Assembly: GCA_934454635.1 (NCBI GenBank)
Contig: CAKSFR010000010.1
Location: 1 to 64,000, forward strand
DNA from: an uncultured Ruminiclostridium sp.
Lineage (GTDB): Bacteria; Bacillota; Clostridia; Oscillospirales; Ruminococcaceae
Direction: 5' to 3'
Length of the DNA: 64,000 bases
The notes below the pieces were generated by a model. It worked only from the letters and a program-made list of their open reading frames with translations. It did not search any database and was not told where the DNA came from. A program made the position numbers and the translations under genes. Numbering within the stretch: the stretch's first letter is position 1; each line of letters starts with the position of its first letter. This document shows positions 16,981-24,463 of this stretch, piece by piece.

Positions 16981-17010
16981 TGCAGGGAAATTTCTATTGT
17001 TCGTATATTG

Positions 17011-17070
17011 CAGGTTGCCCACTGTTAAACCGCATTGTTATGCGGAAAATCAAGCTAATGGGCAACCTAA
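17011..17070 (-). terminator. Nested hairpin after the GGGtGRT operon
   Basis: AGGTTGCCCA and TGGGCAACCT form the outer stem, and CCGCATTGTTATGCGG forms the inner one. It lies directly after the stop codon of the leftward operon. No long T-tract follows, so it may stabilise the 3' end rather than terminate. Confidence 0.5.
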
Positions 17071-17073
17071 GAG

Positions 17074-18075
17074 TTAATTCTTGAAACTTTCTTCAACCGC
17101 AACTGCGCAAGCAACGGTAGCGCCAACCATGGGGTTGTTGCCCATGCCGATAAGACCCATCATTTCAACGTGAGCCGGAACGGAGGAAGAACCTGCGAAC
17201 TGCGCGTCGGAGTGCATACGTCCCATTGTGTCGGTCATACCGTAGGAAGCGGGGCCTGCCGCCATGTTGTCGGGGTGAAGCGTACGTCCCGTACCGCCGC
17301 CGGAAGCAACGGAGAAGTACTTCTTGCCCTTTTCAACACATTCCTTCTTGTATGTGCCTGCAACGGGGTGCTGGAAGCGTGTCGGGTTGGTGGAGTTACC
17401 TGTAATGGAAACGTCAACGCCTTCTTTCCACATGATAGCAACGCCCTCTGTTACGTCATTTGCGCCGTAGCAGTTTACCTTAGCGCGCAGACCTGTGGAG
17501 TAAGCCTTGCGGAATACTTCCTTAACTTCGCCTGTGTAGTAATCCATTTCGGTCTCAACGTATGTGAAGCCGTTGATACGAGCGATGATCTGAGCAGCGT
17601 CCTTGCCTAAACCGTTGAGGATAACGCGGAGGGGTTCCTTACGAACCTTGTTAGCCTTTTCAGCAATACCGATAGCGCCCTCGGCAGCAGCGAAGGATTC
17701 GTGGCCTGCGAGGAAGCAGAAGCACTTGGTATCTTCTTCGAGGAGCATCTTTCCGAGGTTGCCGTGACCTAAACCAACCTTACGCTGGTCAGCAACGGAG
17801 CCGGGAATGCAGAATGCCTGTAAGCCCTCGCCGATAGCAGCGGCAGCGTCGGCAGCTCTTGTGCAGCCTTTCTTGATAGCGATAGCGCAGCCTACGGTGT
17901 AAGCCCACTTTGCGTTTTCAAAGCAGATAGGCTGAATGCCTTCAACCAGCTTGTAGATGTCAAGACCCTTAGCCTTGCAGATCTCTGCACATTCTTCAAT
18001 GGAGTTGATGCCGTAGTTCTTTATAACAGCGAGAATCTGGGGTTCACGTCTGTCGTATGATTCAAATAAAGCCAT
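17074..18075 (-). CDS. GGGtGRT family protein
   Basis: This 333-residue protein contains the name-giving SGGGTGRTLHPDN (about 276-288) and is Gly- and Ala-rich near the C-terminus (GLIGMGNNPMVGATVACAVA). The family occurs in Clostridia and some archaea, nearly always beside the scaffold-like gene found here. Its reaction is unknown. Several Cys are present (ECAEICKAKG, CFENAKW, CFCFLAGHE), which would suit metal or thiol chemistry. The start is the ATG with AAGGAGG 8 bases upstream. An in-frame start about 100 bp further up lies inside the upstream gene and is rejected. The gene is co-transcribed with its partner, 13 bp apart. Confidence 0.88.
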   Translation of the reverse strand: MALFESYDRREPQILAVIKNYGINSIEECAEICKAKGLDIYKLVEGIQPICFENAKWAYTVGCAIAIKKGCTRAADAAAAIGEGLQAFCIPGSVADQRKVGLGHGNLGKMLLEEDTKCFCFLAGHESFAAAEGAIGIAEKANKVRKEPLRVILNGLGKDAAQIIARINGFTYVETEMDYYTGEVKEVFRKAYSTGLRAKVNCYGANDVTEGVAIMWKEGVDVSITGNSTNPTRFQHPVAGTYKKECVEKGKKYFSVASGGGTGRTLHPDNMAAGPASYGMTDTMGRMHSDAQFAGSSSVPAHVEMMGLIGMGNNPMVGATVACAVAVEESFKN

Positions 18076-18088
18076 TGTTTTATCCTCC

Positions 18089-18781
18089 TTACTGCTTTCT
18101 CGGGTCGATAACCTTAACAGCGTCGGCAACACGGCCGTACTGACCCTGAGCCTTTTCAAACGCGGTGTTTGCGTCATCGCCGTTCTTGATAAATTCCATC
18201 ATCTTACCGAAGTTGACGAACTTATAGCCGATGATCTCGTCGTCCTCGTTAAGAGCAAGTCCGGTAACATAGCCGTCGGTCATTTCAAGGTAACGGGGAC
18301 CCTTTTTAAGAGTTCCGTACATTGTGCCGACCTGAGAACGAAGTCCCTTACCGAGGTCCTCAAGACCCGCGCCGATAGCAAGACCGTCCTCGGAGAAAGC
18401 GGACTGGCTTCTGCCGTATACGATCTGGAGGAAGAGTTCTCTCATAGCGGTATTGATAGCGTCACATACGAGGTCGGTGTTGAGCGCTTCGAGAATTGTT
18501 CTTCCGGGGAGGATTTCAGCAGCCATAGCCGCGGAATGGGTCATACCGGAGCAGCCGATCGTTTCAACGAGAGCCTCCTGGATAATTCCGTCCTTAACGT
18601 TTAAGGACAGCTTGCAGGTGCCCTGCTGGGGTGCGCACCAGCCGATACCGTGTGTAAAGCCGGAAATATCCTTGATTTCCTTTGCCTTAACCCACTTTGC
18701 TTCTTCCGGAATGGGAGCTGCGCCGTGCGCTACGCCCTGCTTCACGGGACACATAGTTTCAACTTCATGTGAATACGTCAT
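18089..18781 (-). CDS. Iron-sulfur cluster scaffold-like protein (NifU/IscU-type N-terminal fold)
   Basis: This 230-residue protein carries an IscU/NifU-like core: TCKLSLNVKDGIIQEA, then ETIGCSGMTHSAAMAAEIL with the cluster-ligand Cys (about 85-103). It differs from housekeeping scaffolds in its extended C-terminus (GYVTGLALNEDDEIIGYKF) and in being paired with a GGGtGRT gene instead of sufBCDS or iscS. It is probably a specialised Fe-S or metal-handling partner of the next gene. GGAG precedes the ATG by about 11 bases. A promoter sits about 95 bp upstream. Confidence 0.85.
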   Translation of the reverse strand: MTYSHEVETMCPVKQGVAHGAAPIPEEAKWVKAKEIKDISGFTHGIGWCAPQQGTCKLSLNVKDGIIQEALVETIGCSGMTHSAAMAAEILPGRTILEALNTDLVCDAINTAMRELFLQIVYGRSQSAFSEDGLAIGAGLEDLGKGLRSQVGTMYGTLKKGPRYLEMTDGYVTGLALNEDDEIIGYKFVNFGKMMEFIKNGDDANTAFEKAQGQYGRVADAVKVIDPRKQ

Positions 18782-18876
18782 AACAGTTATAAACTCCTTT
18801 CAGAATTTCGCGTCGGGAGCTTGTCCCCGACACGGGTATTTCTTTACCGGGAATTACCCGGAAAACACACAATATT

Positions 18877-18905
18877 ATTATATATCAAAATCCTTGTTTT
18901 TGCAA
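18877..18905 (-). promoter_or_regulatory. Promoter of the scaffold-GGGtGRT operon
   Basis: On the minus strand TTGCAA (18900-18905) and TATAAT (18877-18882) are 17 bp apart. The roughly 80-base leader that follows contains two G/C-rich hairpins (CGTCGGG/CCCCGAC and CGGGTA/TACCCG), which may influence mRNA stability. Confidence 0.6.
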
Positions 18906-18964
18906 TAGTTTTTGAAAATTTTTACGAAAGCTGATTGGTTTTTGCCGCAGAAGCAGCGCTCCGG

Positions 18965-19297
18965 CTATTTTCCGACCGAATCGAGATAGACCGAAACAAG
19001 CCTCAGCGCGGTTTCGACCTGTTCGGGGCTGCACTTGTCAAGTCGCTCCGAGATTTCGCTTCGCTTGTGCGCGAGCACGGGGTTTTCCTCGGTCAGCACC
19101 GCGTCGGGCGTTATATGAAGCGCCTCGCATATTTTCAGCACGGTTTCTATGCGCATATTGACCGTTCCGCGCTCAATATCGGCGTATGTCCTGTCGGAAA
19201 GGTTTGCCGCCTCGGCAACCTCGCTTTGTGTAAGTCCCGCCTTTTTTCGGATTGCAAGCAGCTTGTTGCCTATTGCACGAAAATCAAAAATAAGCAT
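18965..19297 (-). CDS. XRE-family transcriptional regulator
   Basis: This 110-residue protein has a classic helix-turn-helix in residues 10-70: LLAIRKKAGLTQSEVAEAAN, then DRTYADIERGTVNMRIETVL. A short C-terminal helical region follows, possibly for dimerisation. It is transcribed away from the membrane protein/lipoprotein pair. The shared intergenic region holds a perfect 8-bp inverted repeat (TTCCTATT/AATAGGAA) overlapping the rightward -35, so this regulator is the obvious candidate to bind there and control both directions. Confidence 0.88.
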   Translation of the reverse strand: MLIFDFRAIGNKLLAIRKKAGLTQSEVAEAANLSDRTYADIERGTVNMRIETVLKICEALHITPDAVLTEENPVLAHKRSEISERLDKCSPEQVETALRLVSVYLDSVGK

Positions 19298-19340
19298 AAT
19301 AGTTCCTCCTTTTTGCCATATATAAGAATTATACTTCCCT

Positions 19341-19375
19341 TTCCTATTGACAAATAGGAACTATTGTGGTATAAT
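19341..19375 (+). promoter_or_regulatory. Promoter with operator for the membrane protein/lipoprotein unit
   Basis: TTGACA (19347-19352) and TATAAT (19370-19375) are 17 bp apart. The palindrome TTCCTATT-GACA-AATAGGAA (19341-19360) covers the -35. A related half site, GGAACTATT, recurs near the start of the divergent XRE gene. Binding would block the rightward promoter. Confidence 0.75.
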
Positions 19376-19434
19376 TTTAGGAAGTAAAGTTCCTGTGACT
19401 TTGCTTCAATAAAATAGTGCTTGGAGGAACAATT

Positions 19435-19974
19435 ATGAAAAAACAAAACCTTTTGTATCCCGCTTTGGCGGCTATTGTCGGCGCTGCACTGCTGCTGATT
19501 ACTTTGTTTCTTCCCTTTGCGTCAGCCAAAGGTGAATTTAAGGAATGGCTTATGAGTTATCCCGAATCTATTTATTCAGAGGAAGCAAATATGAAAAATC
19601 AAGATGCTGTCCATATTTCGCTGGCGGAATTTATTAAAATCGACTCTGCCGCTATAGAAACAGGCACATCCGAAGAAATCGCTATAGCTAATATGGTCAT
19701 AATTATAGCCTTTGCCTTCTTTTCGCTGCTTACTCTGCTGTTTTCAATATTAAAAAAGCCGATAGCGACATTAGTATTTAATGTCATTTCTCTCGCTGTT
19801 ATGCAGCTTATAAAATTTGATTTTGAAGGCAGAGGCATTATTCCTAGCCATTCTTATGATTGGGGCATAGCACATATTATTTGTTACATTGGCATAGCCA
19901 TTATCACTGTTGCAGCTGTGCTATTGCTGATTATGAAAATAAAAAACAAAAGAAACGCCAAGGTTTCGGAGTAA
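19435..19974 (+). CDS. Four-helix membrane protein
   Basis: This 179-residue protein is counted from the ATG with GGAGGAAC 6-12 bases upstream. Hydrophobic segments lie near residues 7-27, 88-110, 114-132 and 144-168. Between helices 1 and 2 is an extracytoplasmic loop of about 60 residues. The tail KIKNKRNAKVSE is basic and should face the cytoplasm. No family is recognised. It is followed at 25 bp by a lipoprotein gene and sits behind the XRE-controlled promoter, so both may respond to the same signal. Confidence 0.75.
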   Translation: MKKQNLLYPALAAIVGAALLLITLFLPFASAKGEFKEWLMSYPESIYSEEANMKNQDAVHISLAEFIKIDSAAIETGTSEEIAIANMVIIIAFAFFSLLTLLFSILKKPIATLVFNVISLAVMQLIKFDFEGRGIIPSHSYDWGIAHIICYIGIAIITVAAVLLLIMKIKNKRNAKVSE

Positions 19975-19999
19975 TGTACATTTTTAAGGAGGAAATTCA

Positions 20000-21190
20000 A
20001 TGAAAACAAGAAGAAATATCGCTTTGTTTTGCGCAGCTGCAATGCTGATTTCGCTTACTGCCTGCAACAATAAAAAAAGTGGTGAGGCTAAATCTTCAAT
20101 TGAAACAACAACTTCGGCAGAAACAGCAGAGAATGAAGTAACGGAAAGCAGAAACGAGGAATCCAAGAAAGAAAAAACAAAAACTTCCTCTGCCAATGCA
20201 AATGGAAATCTTGACGATATTGCCGTTAAGGATGTCGAAGAGTCTGTAGCGGCATTAAATGCTGAATATGAGGGGTTAAAAGTCAGTATAAGTACATATT
20301 CAAATTATTTGACTAATGCAGATGAAATAGAAACATTCTACGCTAAAATTTATGATACAAATCAAAGCTTATGCATGAGAATGTACGAATACAGTCTTGA
20401 TTATGCGGAAAGCATTATCTGTTCGGATATGTCCAACGACGAGAAATACGACGCTCTTGAAGAACTGTATGACAGCATATATGATGATGCCGGAGGAGAA
20501 ATTTATGACGGGATATACGATGGCATCCTTGATGAAATGTATGATGATTTCTATGACGGGCTTCTGGACGACGCTTATGATAACGAAGAATATTCGGAAT
20601 ACAGCGAGTGGTCAGAAGCGCGTTCAAACGAATATGGCTGGTGGAGCGATACCCGTTCTGACGTATATGAAGATTGGTCTGATATGCGTTCTGACATATA
20701 CGAATTTCAGTCAGATTTAAGAAGTGCGGTATGGAGCAATGACATTGAAAAGGCAGAGAAAAAGATAAGTAAATTTAAAAAAACAGTCGATAAAATGAGC
20801 GATAAGCAGCCACTCACCACCGAAACAACATCTCAACCGCAGTCTGCTGAACCTGCCGAAATCGCGGCATCCGAAATTTCGGCAGAGGAAACGTCCGTAG
20901 CCGAAGCCGTTTCGGACAGCGGAACTGTCAGACCCGAATTTAAATCCGCAATGGACAGCTACGAAGCGTTTATTGACGAATACTGCGCGTTTATGAAGAA
21001 ATATTCCGAAAACCCGTCGGACCTCGGACTTCTCGCCGATTACGCAGGATATGTTAAAAAATATGCCGACGCGGTAAAGAATTTTGAAGCCCTCGACAAT
21101 GACGAGATGAACGCCGCCGAAGCCGCGTATTATATTGAAGTCAGCACTAGAGTAAGCAAGAAGCTGCTTGACGCAGCCATTTCCGCATAA
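20000..21190 (+). CDS. Lipoprotein with acidic Tyr/Trp-rich repeats
   Basis: This 396-residue protein has a lipoprotein signal (LISLTAC, Cys at residue 22), then a Ser/Thr/Glu-rich linker. A helical region (about 75-155) follows. Next is a strikingly repetitive segment built from DGIYDGILDEMYDDFYDGLL units, then SEYSEWSEARS and WSDTRSDVYEDWSDMRSDIY (about 158-240). A second low-complexity linker leads to a C-terminal helical domain (about 310-396). It should be anchored to the outer face of the membrane. Function is unknown. The acidic YSEW-type segment resembles the tail of the membrane protein at 10.3-11.2 kb. Confidence 0.75.
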   Translation: MKTRRNIALFCAAAMLISLTACNNKKSGEAKSSIETTTSAETAENEVTESRNEESKKEKTKTSSANANGNLDDIAVKDVEESVAALNAEYEGLKVSISTYSNYLTNADEIETFYAKIYDTNQSLCMRMYEYSLDYAESIICSDMSNDEKYDALEELYDSIYDDAGGEIYDGIYDGILDEMYDDFYDGLLDDAYDNEEYSEYSEWSEARSNEYGWWSDTRSDVYEDWSDMRSDIYEFQSDLRSAVWSNDIEKAEKKISKFKKTVDKMSDKQPLTTETTSQPQSAEPAEIAASEISAEETSVAEAVSDSGTVRPEFKSAMDSYEAFIDEYCAFMKKYSENPSDLGLLADYAGYVKKYADAVKNFEALDNDEMNAAEAAYYIEVSTRVSKKLLDAAISA

Positions 21191-21194
21191 CCGC

Positions 21195-21238
21195 AAAAAA
21201 ATCACCGCCGCTGCCACTGCAACGCGCGGTGATTTTTC
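21195..21238 (+). terminator. Rho-independent terminator after the lipoprotein gene
   Basis: AAAAATCACCGC pairs with GCGGTGATTTTT. The A- and T-runs on both sides allow use in both directions, for the rightward lipoprotein and possibly the leftward recR operon. Confidence 0.8.
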
Positions 21239-21379
21239 TGTAAAGCTTTTTATACTGCTTTTCAGTCCTCCTACAGACACATCTATAGGAGGATTCGTCG
21301 CTTCTGCGCAGCCGCCGACTTTGACATACCGCTTTTTAAGCGACAATCAATATATAGATATATTGATTAGAAATTAGTA

Positions 21380-21979
21380 TTACAGCTCGTTTCTGTTCTC
21401 GATCGCTCTCTGGAGCGTTACGTCGTCCGCATATTCAAGCGACGAGCCTGCGGGAAGCCCATATGCCAGCCTAGTGACCTTAACGCCCATCGGCTTTATC
21501 AGACGGCTTATGTACGCCGCCGTAGCTTCGCCCTCGACAGTCGGATTTGTAGCCATTATTACCTCGCTCACGTCGCCCGAAAGCCTGCTCATAAGCTCGG
21601 TTATGCGTATGTCCTGCGGACCTATGTTGTCCATAGGCGAGAGAAGCCCGTGGAGAACGTGATAAACTCCGCCGAAGCCGCCTGCACGCTCAAGCGCCGA
21701 AACGTCCTTGGGCGCTTCCACAACGCATATTACCGAGTGGTCGCGGCGATCGTCCCCGCAGATAGTGCAAACGTCATTTTCGGTGAAATTTTGACAGATC
21801 TTGCAGGAATGGACGCTTTTTCGGGCGCTGACAAGCTCTCTTGCGAACTCCTCAACGTCCTCGAGCGGCTGGTTAAGCAGGTAATACGCAAGGCGCTGCG
21901 CCGATTTCATTCCGATTCCGGGCAGCTTTGCGAACTGCTCCGCGGCAGTCACGAGCGGGAGGGAATAATATTCCGCCAT
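21380..21979 (-). CDS. recR: Recombination protein RecR
   Basis: This 199-residue protein matches RecR in length. It has a helix-hairpin-helix region (KLPGIGMKSAQRLAYYLL, about 18-35), a four-Cys zinc finger (CKICQ and CTICGDDRR, about 57-76) and a Toprim domain (ICVVEAPKDVSALE, about 83-96). RecR acts with RecO and RecF to load RecA at gaps in DNA. It is the last gene of a dnaX-ybaB-recR unit, the standard order in Firmicutes, and lies 3 bp after ybaB. Confidence 0.96.
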   Translation of the reverse strand: MAEYYSLPLVTAAEQFAKLPGIGMKSAQRLAYYLLNQPLEDVEEFARELVSARKSVHSCKICQNFTENDVCTICGDDRRDHSVICVVEAPKDVSALERAGGFGGVYHVLHGLLSPMDNIGPQDIRITELMSRLSGDVSEVIMATNPTVEGEATAAYISRLIKPMGVKVTRLAYGLPAGSSLEYADDVTLQRAIENRNEL

Positions 21980-21982
21980 AGC

Positions 21983-22333
21983 TTAGAATAATCCGGGAAT
22001 GCTTACGCCGCCGGTAACCTTTTCCATTTCCTTTGTGCTTTCTTCGTCGATTTTCGCGATGACCGCATTCACGCCCGCAACGATAATGTCCTGAAGCGTT
22101 TCGATATCGTCCTTGTCAACGATCTCGGGATTGATTTTTATTTCCTTGAGAACTCTGTTGCCCATCATGGTGAGTTCGACCATTCCGCCGCCTGCGGTCT
22201 CCTTAAATTCGGTCTGTTCAAGCTGCTCCTGAACCGCCTGAATATTCTCCTGCATCTTCTGCGCCTGTCTTACCATGTTGTTTACATCGCCCATACCCTT
22301 GTTGGTATAGCCCTGGGGTAATCTTGCCTTCAT
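21983..22333 (-). CDS. ybaB: YbaB/EbfC nucleoid-associated protein
   Basis: This 116-residue protein shows the family pattern: a central helix with NMVRQAQKMQENIQAVQEQL and TEFKETAGGGMVELTMMGNR. The family binds DNA as a dimer and is usually encoded between dnaX and recR, as here. The ATG with AAAGGAAAGG upstream is chosen over an in-frame TTG seven codons earlier, which overlaps the ribosome binding site. Confidence 0.93.
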   Translation of the reverse strand: MKARLPQGYTNKGMGDVNNMVRQAQKMQENIQAVQEQLEQTEFKETAGGGMVELTMMGNRVLKEIKINPEIVDKDDIETLQDIIVAGVNAVIAKIDEESTKEMEKVTGGVSIPGLF

Positions 22334-22363
22334 AATTCTTACCTTTCCTTTCAAATAAGAAAA

Positions 22364-24253
22364 TTATTGTTCTTTTATTGCAACTCCCTGCGATTTCGCA
22401 AAATCGAGAAAGTCTGTCAACTTTTCTTCAGAATCGTCCTTTTGGACGGCTTCTTCCTGCGCCGTAAGCGTTACGCGGCGACCGATAGCCTTAGATACGG
22501 CTTCTCTTACCTCTGCGGCGAATTCGCCGACCGCATAGCTTTTCTGAAGCTCGCTGCCGCAGACGATAACGGTGTTCCCGCTTATAAGAGCGGTCGTATC
22601 GCTTATGAGAATGCGGCTTGAAAACGGGAGCGTGTTTATTATATCCCGCCACTCGGCAAACGGCTCAAAGCCGTCCTGCGCGCGGGTCTGCGGCTCTTTT
22701 TTGGGTTCAGCCTGCGGCGCTTTCTGCGGCTGCGCGGCGCGCTGTTCGGGAGGCGGCTCCGGAACAAGCCCGAGCGCTTCGCTCAGACTGACAGGTTCGG
22801 GCGGGAACGCGTCCGCCGGCGGTTCGGGCGGGAGCGGCTCGTCGAATACCGCTGCGGGCTGCTCGGGTTCGGACGGCGCAGGCGGCTCGTCCAAGTCGAA
22901 CGGCAGATCTATCGGCATTGCGGGCTGTTCCTTTTTTTGGTCAGCCTGCGGCGCAGCTTCGGCGGGGATATTTTCCTTTTCCTCGGGCGCTTCCGTCTGC
23001 ACGGGCTGCGGCGCGGGAGCTGTCGGAATATTTATCGGCTCGGGCTTGTCCGCGGGCTTTTCGGGTACTTTTTCGCGCACGGGAACAGCCTGTATACCCG
23101 AGGGGCTTTTCAGCGCGTTGTTCACAAGCCTTTCGAGCGCGTCGATTCGCCCGGAAAGCGCCTTTTCGTCCGTGTCGAGCTTCGGCGTGCAGAGCTTTAT
23201 CAGACACATTTCGCACGAAAGTGTTTCATTTCGCGAACGGCTCATTCCCGCGAACGCTTCGTTCAGCAAAGAAAGCGCGCGGAGTATCATTTCAAGCGTG
23301 TATTCCTCCGCCTGCCGTCTGTACTGTTGTTCCTCGTCGTCGGTCATGCGCAGAACGTTCCTGTCCGCGCCCGCTTTCAGAAGCATGAGCGTGCGGTAGT
23401 GAGAAATAAGCTCCTCGATAAGCCTTGTCGGGCTTTTTGAGCGCTGTACAAGCCCGTCGAGTATTTCAAGCGCGGCTGCGCTGTCGTTTTTAAGCACTGC
23501 GGCAGCAATATCGAAAAGATGCTGCGTACCAGAAATTCCCGCGCAGCTGCGCACGGTTTCCTCGGTAACGTGCGAGTCGGTCGAAAAGCACTGGTCAAGA
23601 AGCGAAAGCGCGTCGCGCATACCGCCGTCGGAAATTCGCGAAATAAGGTACGCCGCGTTTTCGTCGAGCTGCATACCCTCTTTTTCGGCAATTTCAAGCA
23701 GCCTTTTTTTGCTGTCGTTTATATCAATGCGGCGGAACTCGAACCGCTGGCAGCGGGAAAGTATCGTCGCAGGGACCTTGTGTATTTCGGTCGTGGCGAA
23801 AATAAATACGACGTGCGGCGGCGGCTCTTCGATAAGCTTCAGCAGCGCGTTGAACGCGGAGGTCGAGAGCATATGCACCTCGTCGATGATATACACGCGC
23901 TTTTTGCAGACAATCGGCGCGTACATCGCTTCGTCCTTTAGGTCGCGCACGTTATCTACGCCGTTGTTTGAAGCCGCGTCTATTTCGGTCACGTCGGAAG
24001 CGTCCTCGTCGATAGCCTTGCAGCATTCGCATTCGAGGCACGGATTCCCGTCCACGGGATTAAGGCAGTTTATCGCCTTTGCGAGAATTTTGGCGCAGGT
24101 CGTCTTTCCCGTTCCGCGAGAGCCTGTAAAAAGGTAGGCGTGGGCGGTCTGACCGCTTTTGAGCTGATTTTTCAGAGTGGTGGTGATATGCTCCTGCGAA
24201 ATTACGTCGTCGAACGTCTGCGGACGATATTTGCGATACAGCGCGAGATACAT
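22364..24253 (-). CDS. dnaX: DNA polymerase III subunit gamma/tau
   Basis: This 629-residue protein is counted from the ATG preceded by GGAGGGG. It is an AAA+ clamp-loader subunit. Walker A is GSRGTGKTTCAK (about 44-55), a zinc-binding CLECECC lies at about 76-82, Walker B is IDEVHMLS (about 125), and SRC-type sensor residues are in ILSRCQRFEF. After about residue 370 comes a long Pro/Glu/Ala-rich linker, then a small C-terminal tau-like domain (about 545-629). The longer reading with TTG starts upstream would run into the SRP RNA gene and is rejected. Confidence 0.95.
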   Translation of the reverse strand: MYLALYRKYRPQTFDDVISQEHITTTLKNQLKSGQTAHAYLFTGSRGTGKTTCAKILAKAINCLNPVDGNPCLECECCKAIDEDASDVTEIDAASNNGVDNVRDLKDEAMYAPIVCKKRVYIIDEVHMLSTSAFNALLKLIEEPPPHVVFIFATTEIHKVPATILSRCQRFEFRRIDINDSKKRLLEIAEKEGMQLDENAAYLISRISDGGMRDALSLLDQCFSTDSHVTEETVRSCAGISGTQHLFDIAAAVLKNDSAAALEILDGLVQRSKSPTRLIEELISHYRTLMLLKAGADRNVLRMTDDEEQQYRRQAEEYTLEMILRALSLLNEAFAGMSRSRNETLSCEMCLIKLCTPKLDTDEKALSGRIDALERLVNNALKSPSGIQAVPVREKVPEKPADKPEPINIPTAPAPQPVQTEAPEEKENIPAEAAPQADQKKEQPAMPIDLPFDLDEPPAPSEPEQPAAVFDEPLPPEPPADAFPPEPVSLSEALGLVPEPPPEQRAAQPQKAPQAEPKKEPQTRAQDGFEPFAEWRDIINTLPFSSRILISDTTALISGNTVIVCGSELQKSYAVGEFAAEVREAVSKAIGRRVTLTAQEEAVQKDDSEEKLTDFLDFAKSQGVAIKEQ

Positions 24254-24277
24254 AGCACCCCTCCTCGATTGCATAAA

Positions 24278-24408
24278 CAAAGCCCTTGAGTATGAACACA
24301 GGCTTGCTGCGGCACAAGCCGAAATCCGCTTAATGCTGCTCGGTTCCCCGCCTGACATGGTTCACGACACGACCTTGCACAGGGTCTGTGTTCATATTCA
24401 AGAGCTTT
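24278..24408 (-). ncRNA. ffs: Signal recognition particle RNA, small bacterial type
   Basis: Read on the minus strand, the two ends pair over about 24 bases (CTTGAATATGAACACAG with the 3' CTGTGTTCATACTCAAG). The apical region is GTCAGGCGG-GGAA-CCGAGCAGCA, the conserved Ffh-binding site with its GGAA tetraloop, followed by TAAGCGGA. The RNA works with Ffh to target membrane proteins. It sits just upstream of dnaX, a common Clostridia arrangement, and has its own promoter. Confidence 0.92.
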
Positions 24409-24434
24409 TTCTGCGCAATTTATGCGCTTTACTT

Positions 24435-24463
24435 ATTATATACGATTTGTGGAAAAAAATCAA
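24435..24463 (-). promoter_or_regulatory. Promoter of the SRP RNA
   Basis: On the minus strand TTGATT (24458-24463) and TATAAT (24435-24440) are 17 bp apart, ending about 27 bp before the RNA start. The -35 overlaps the stop of the upstream HD-GYP gene. Confidence 0.7.

Noticed and set aside
22572..23399. Ser/Gly-rich 275-residue frame opposite to dnaX
   Set aside because: It is the complement of the Pro/Ala/Glu-rich DnaX linker and not a gene.
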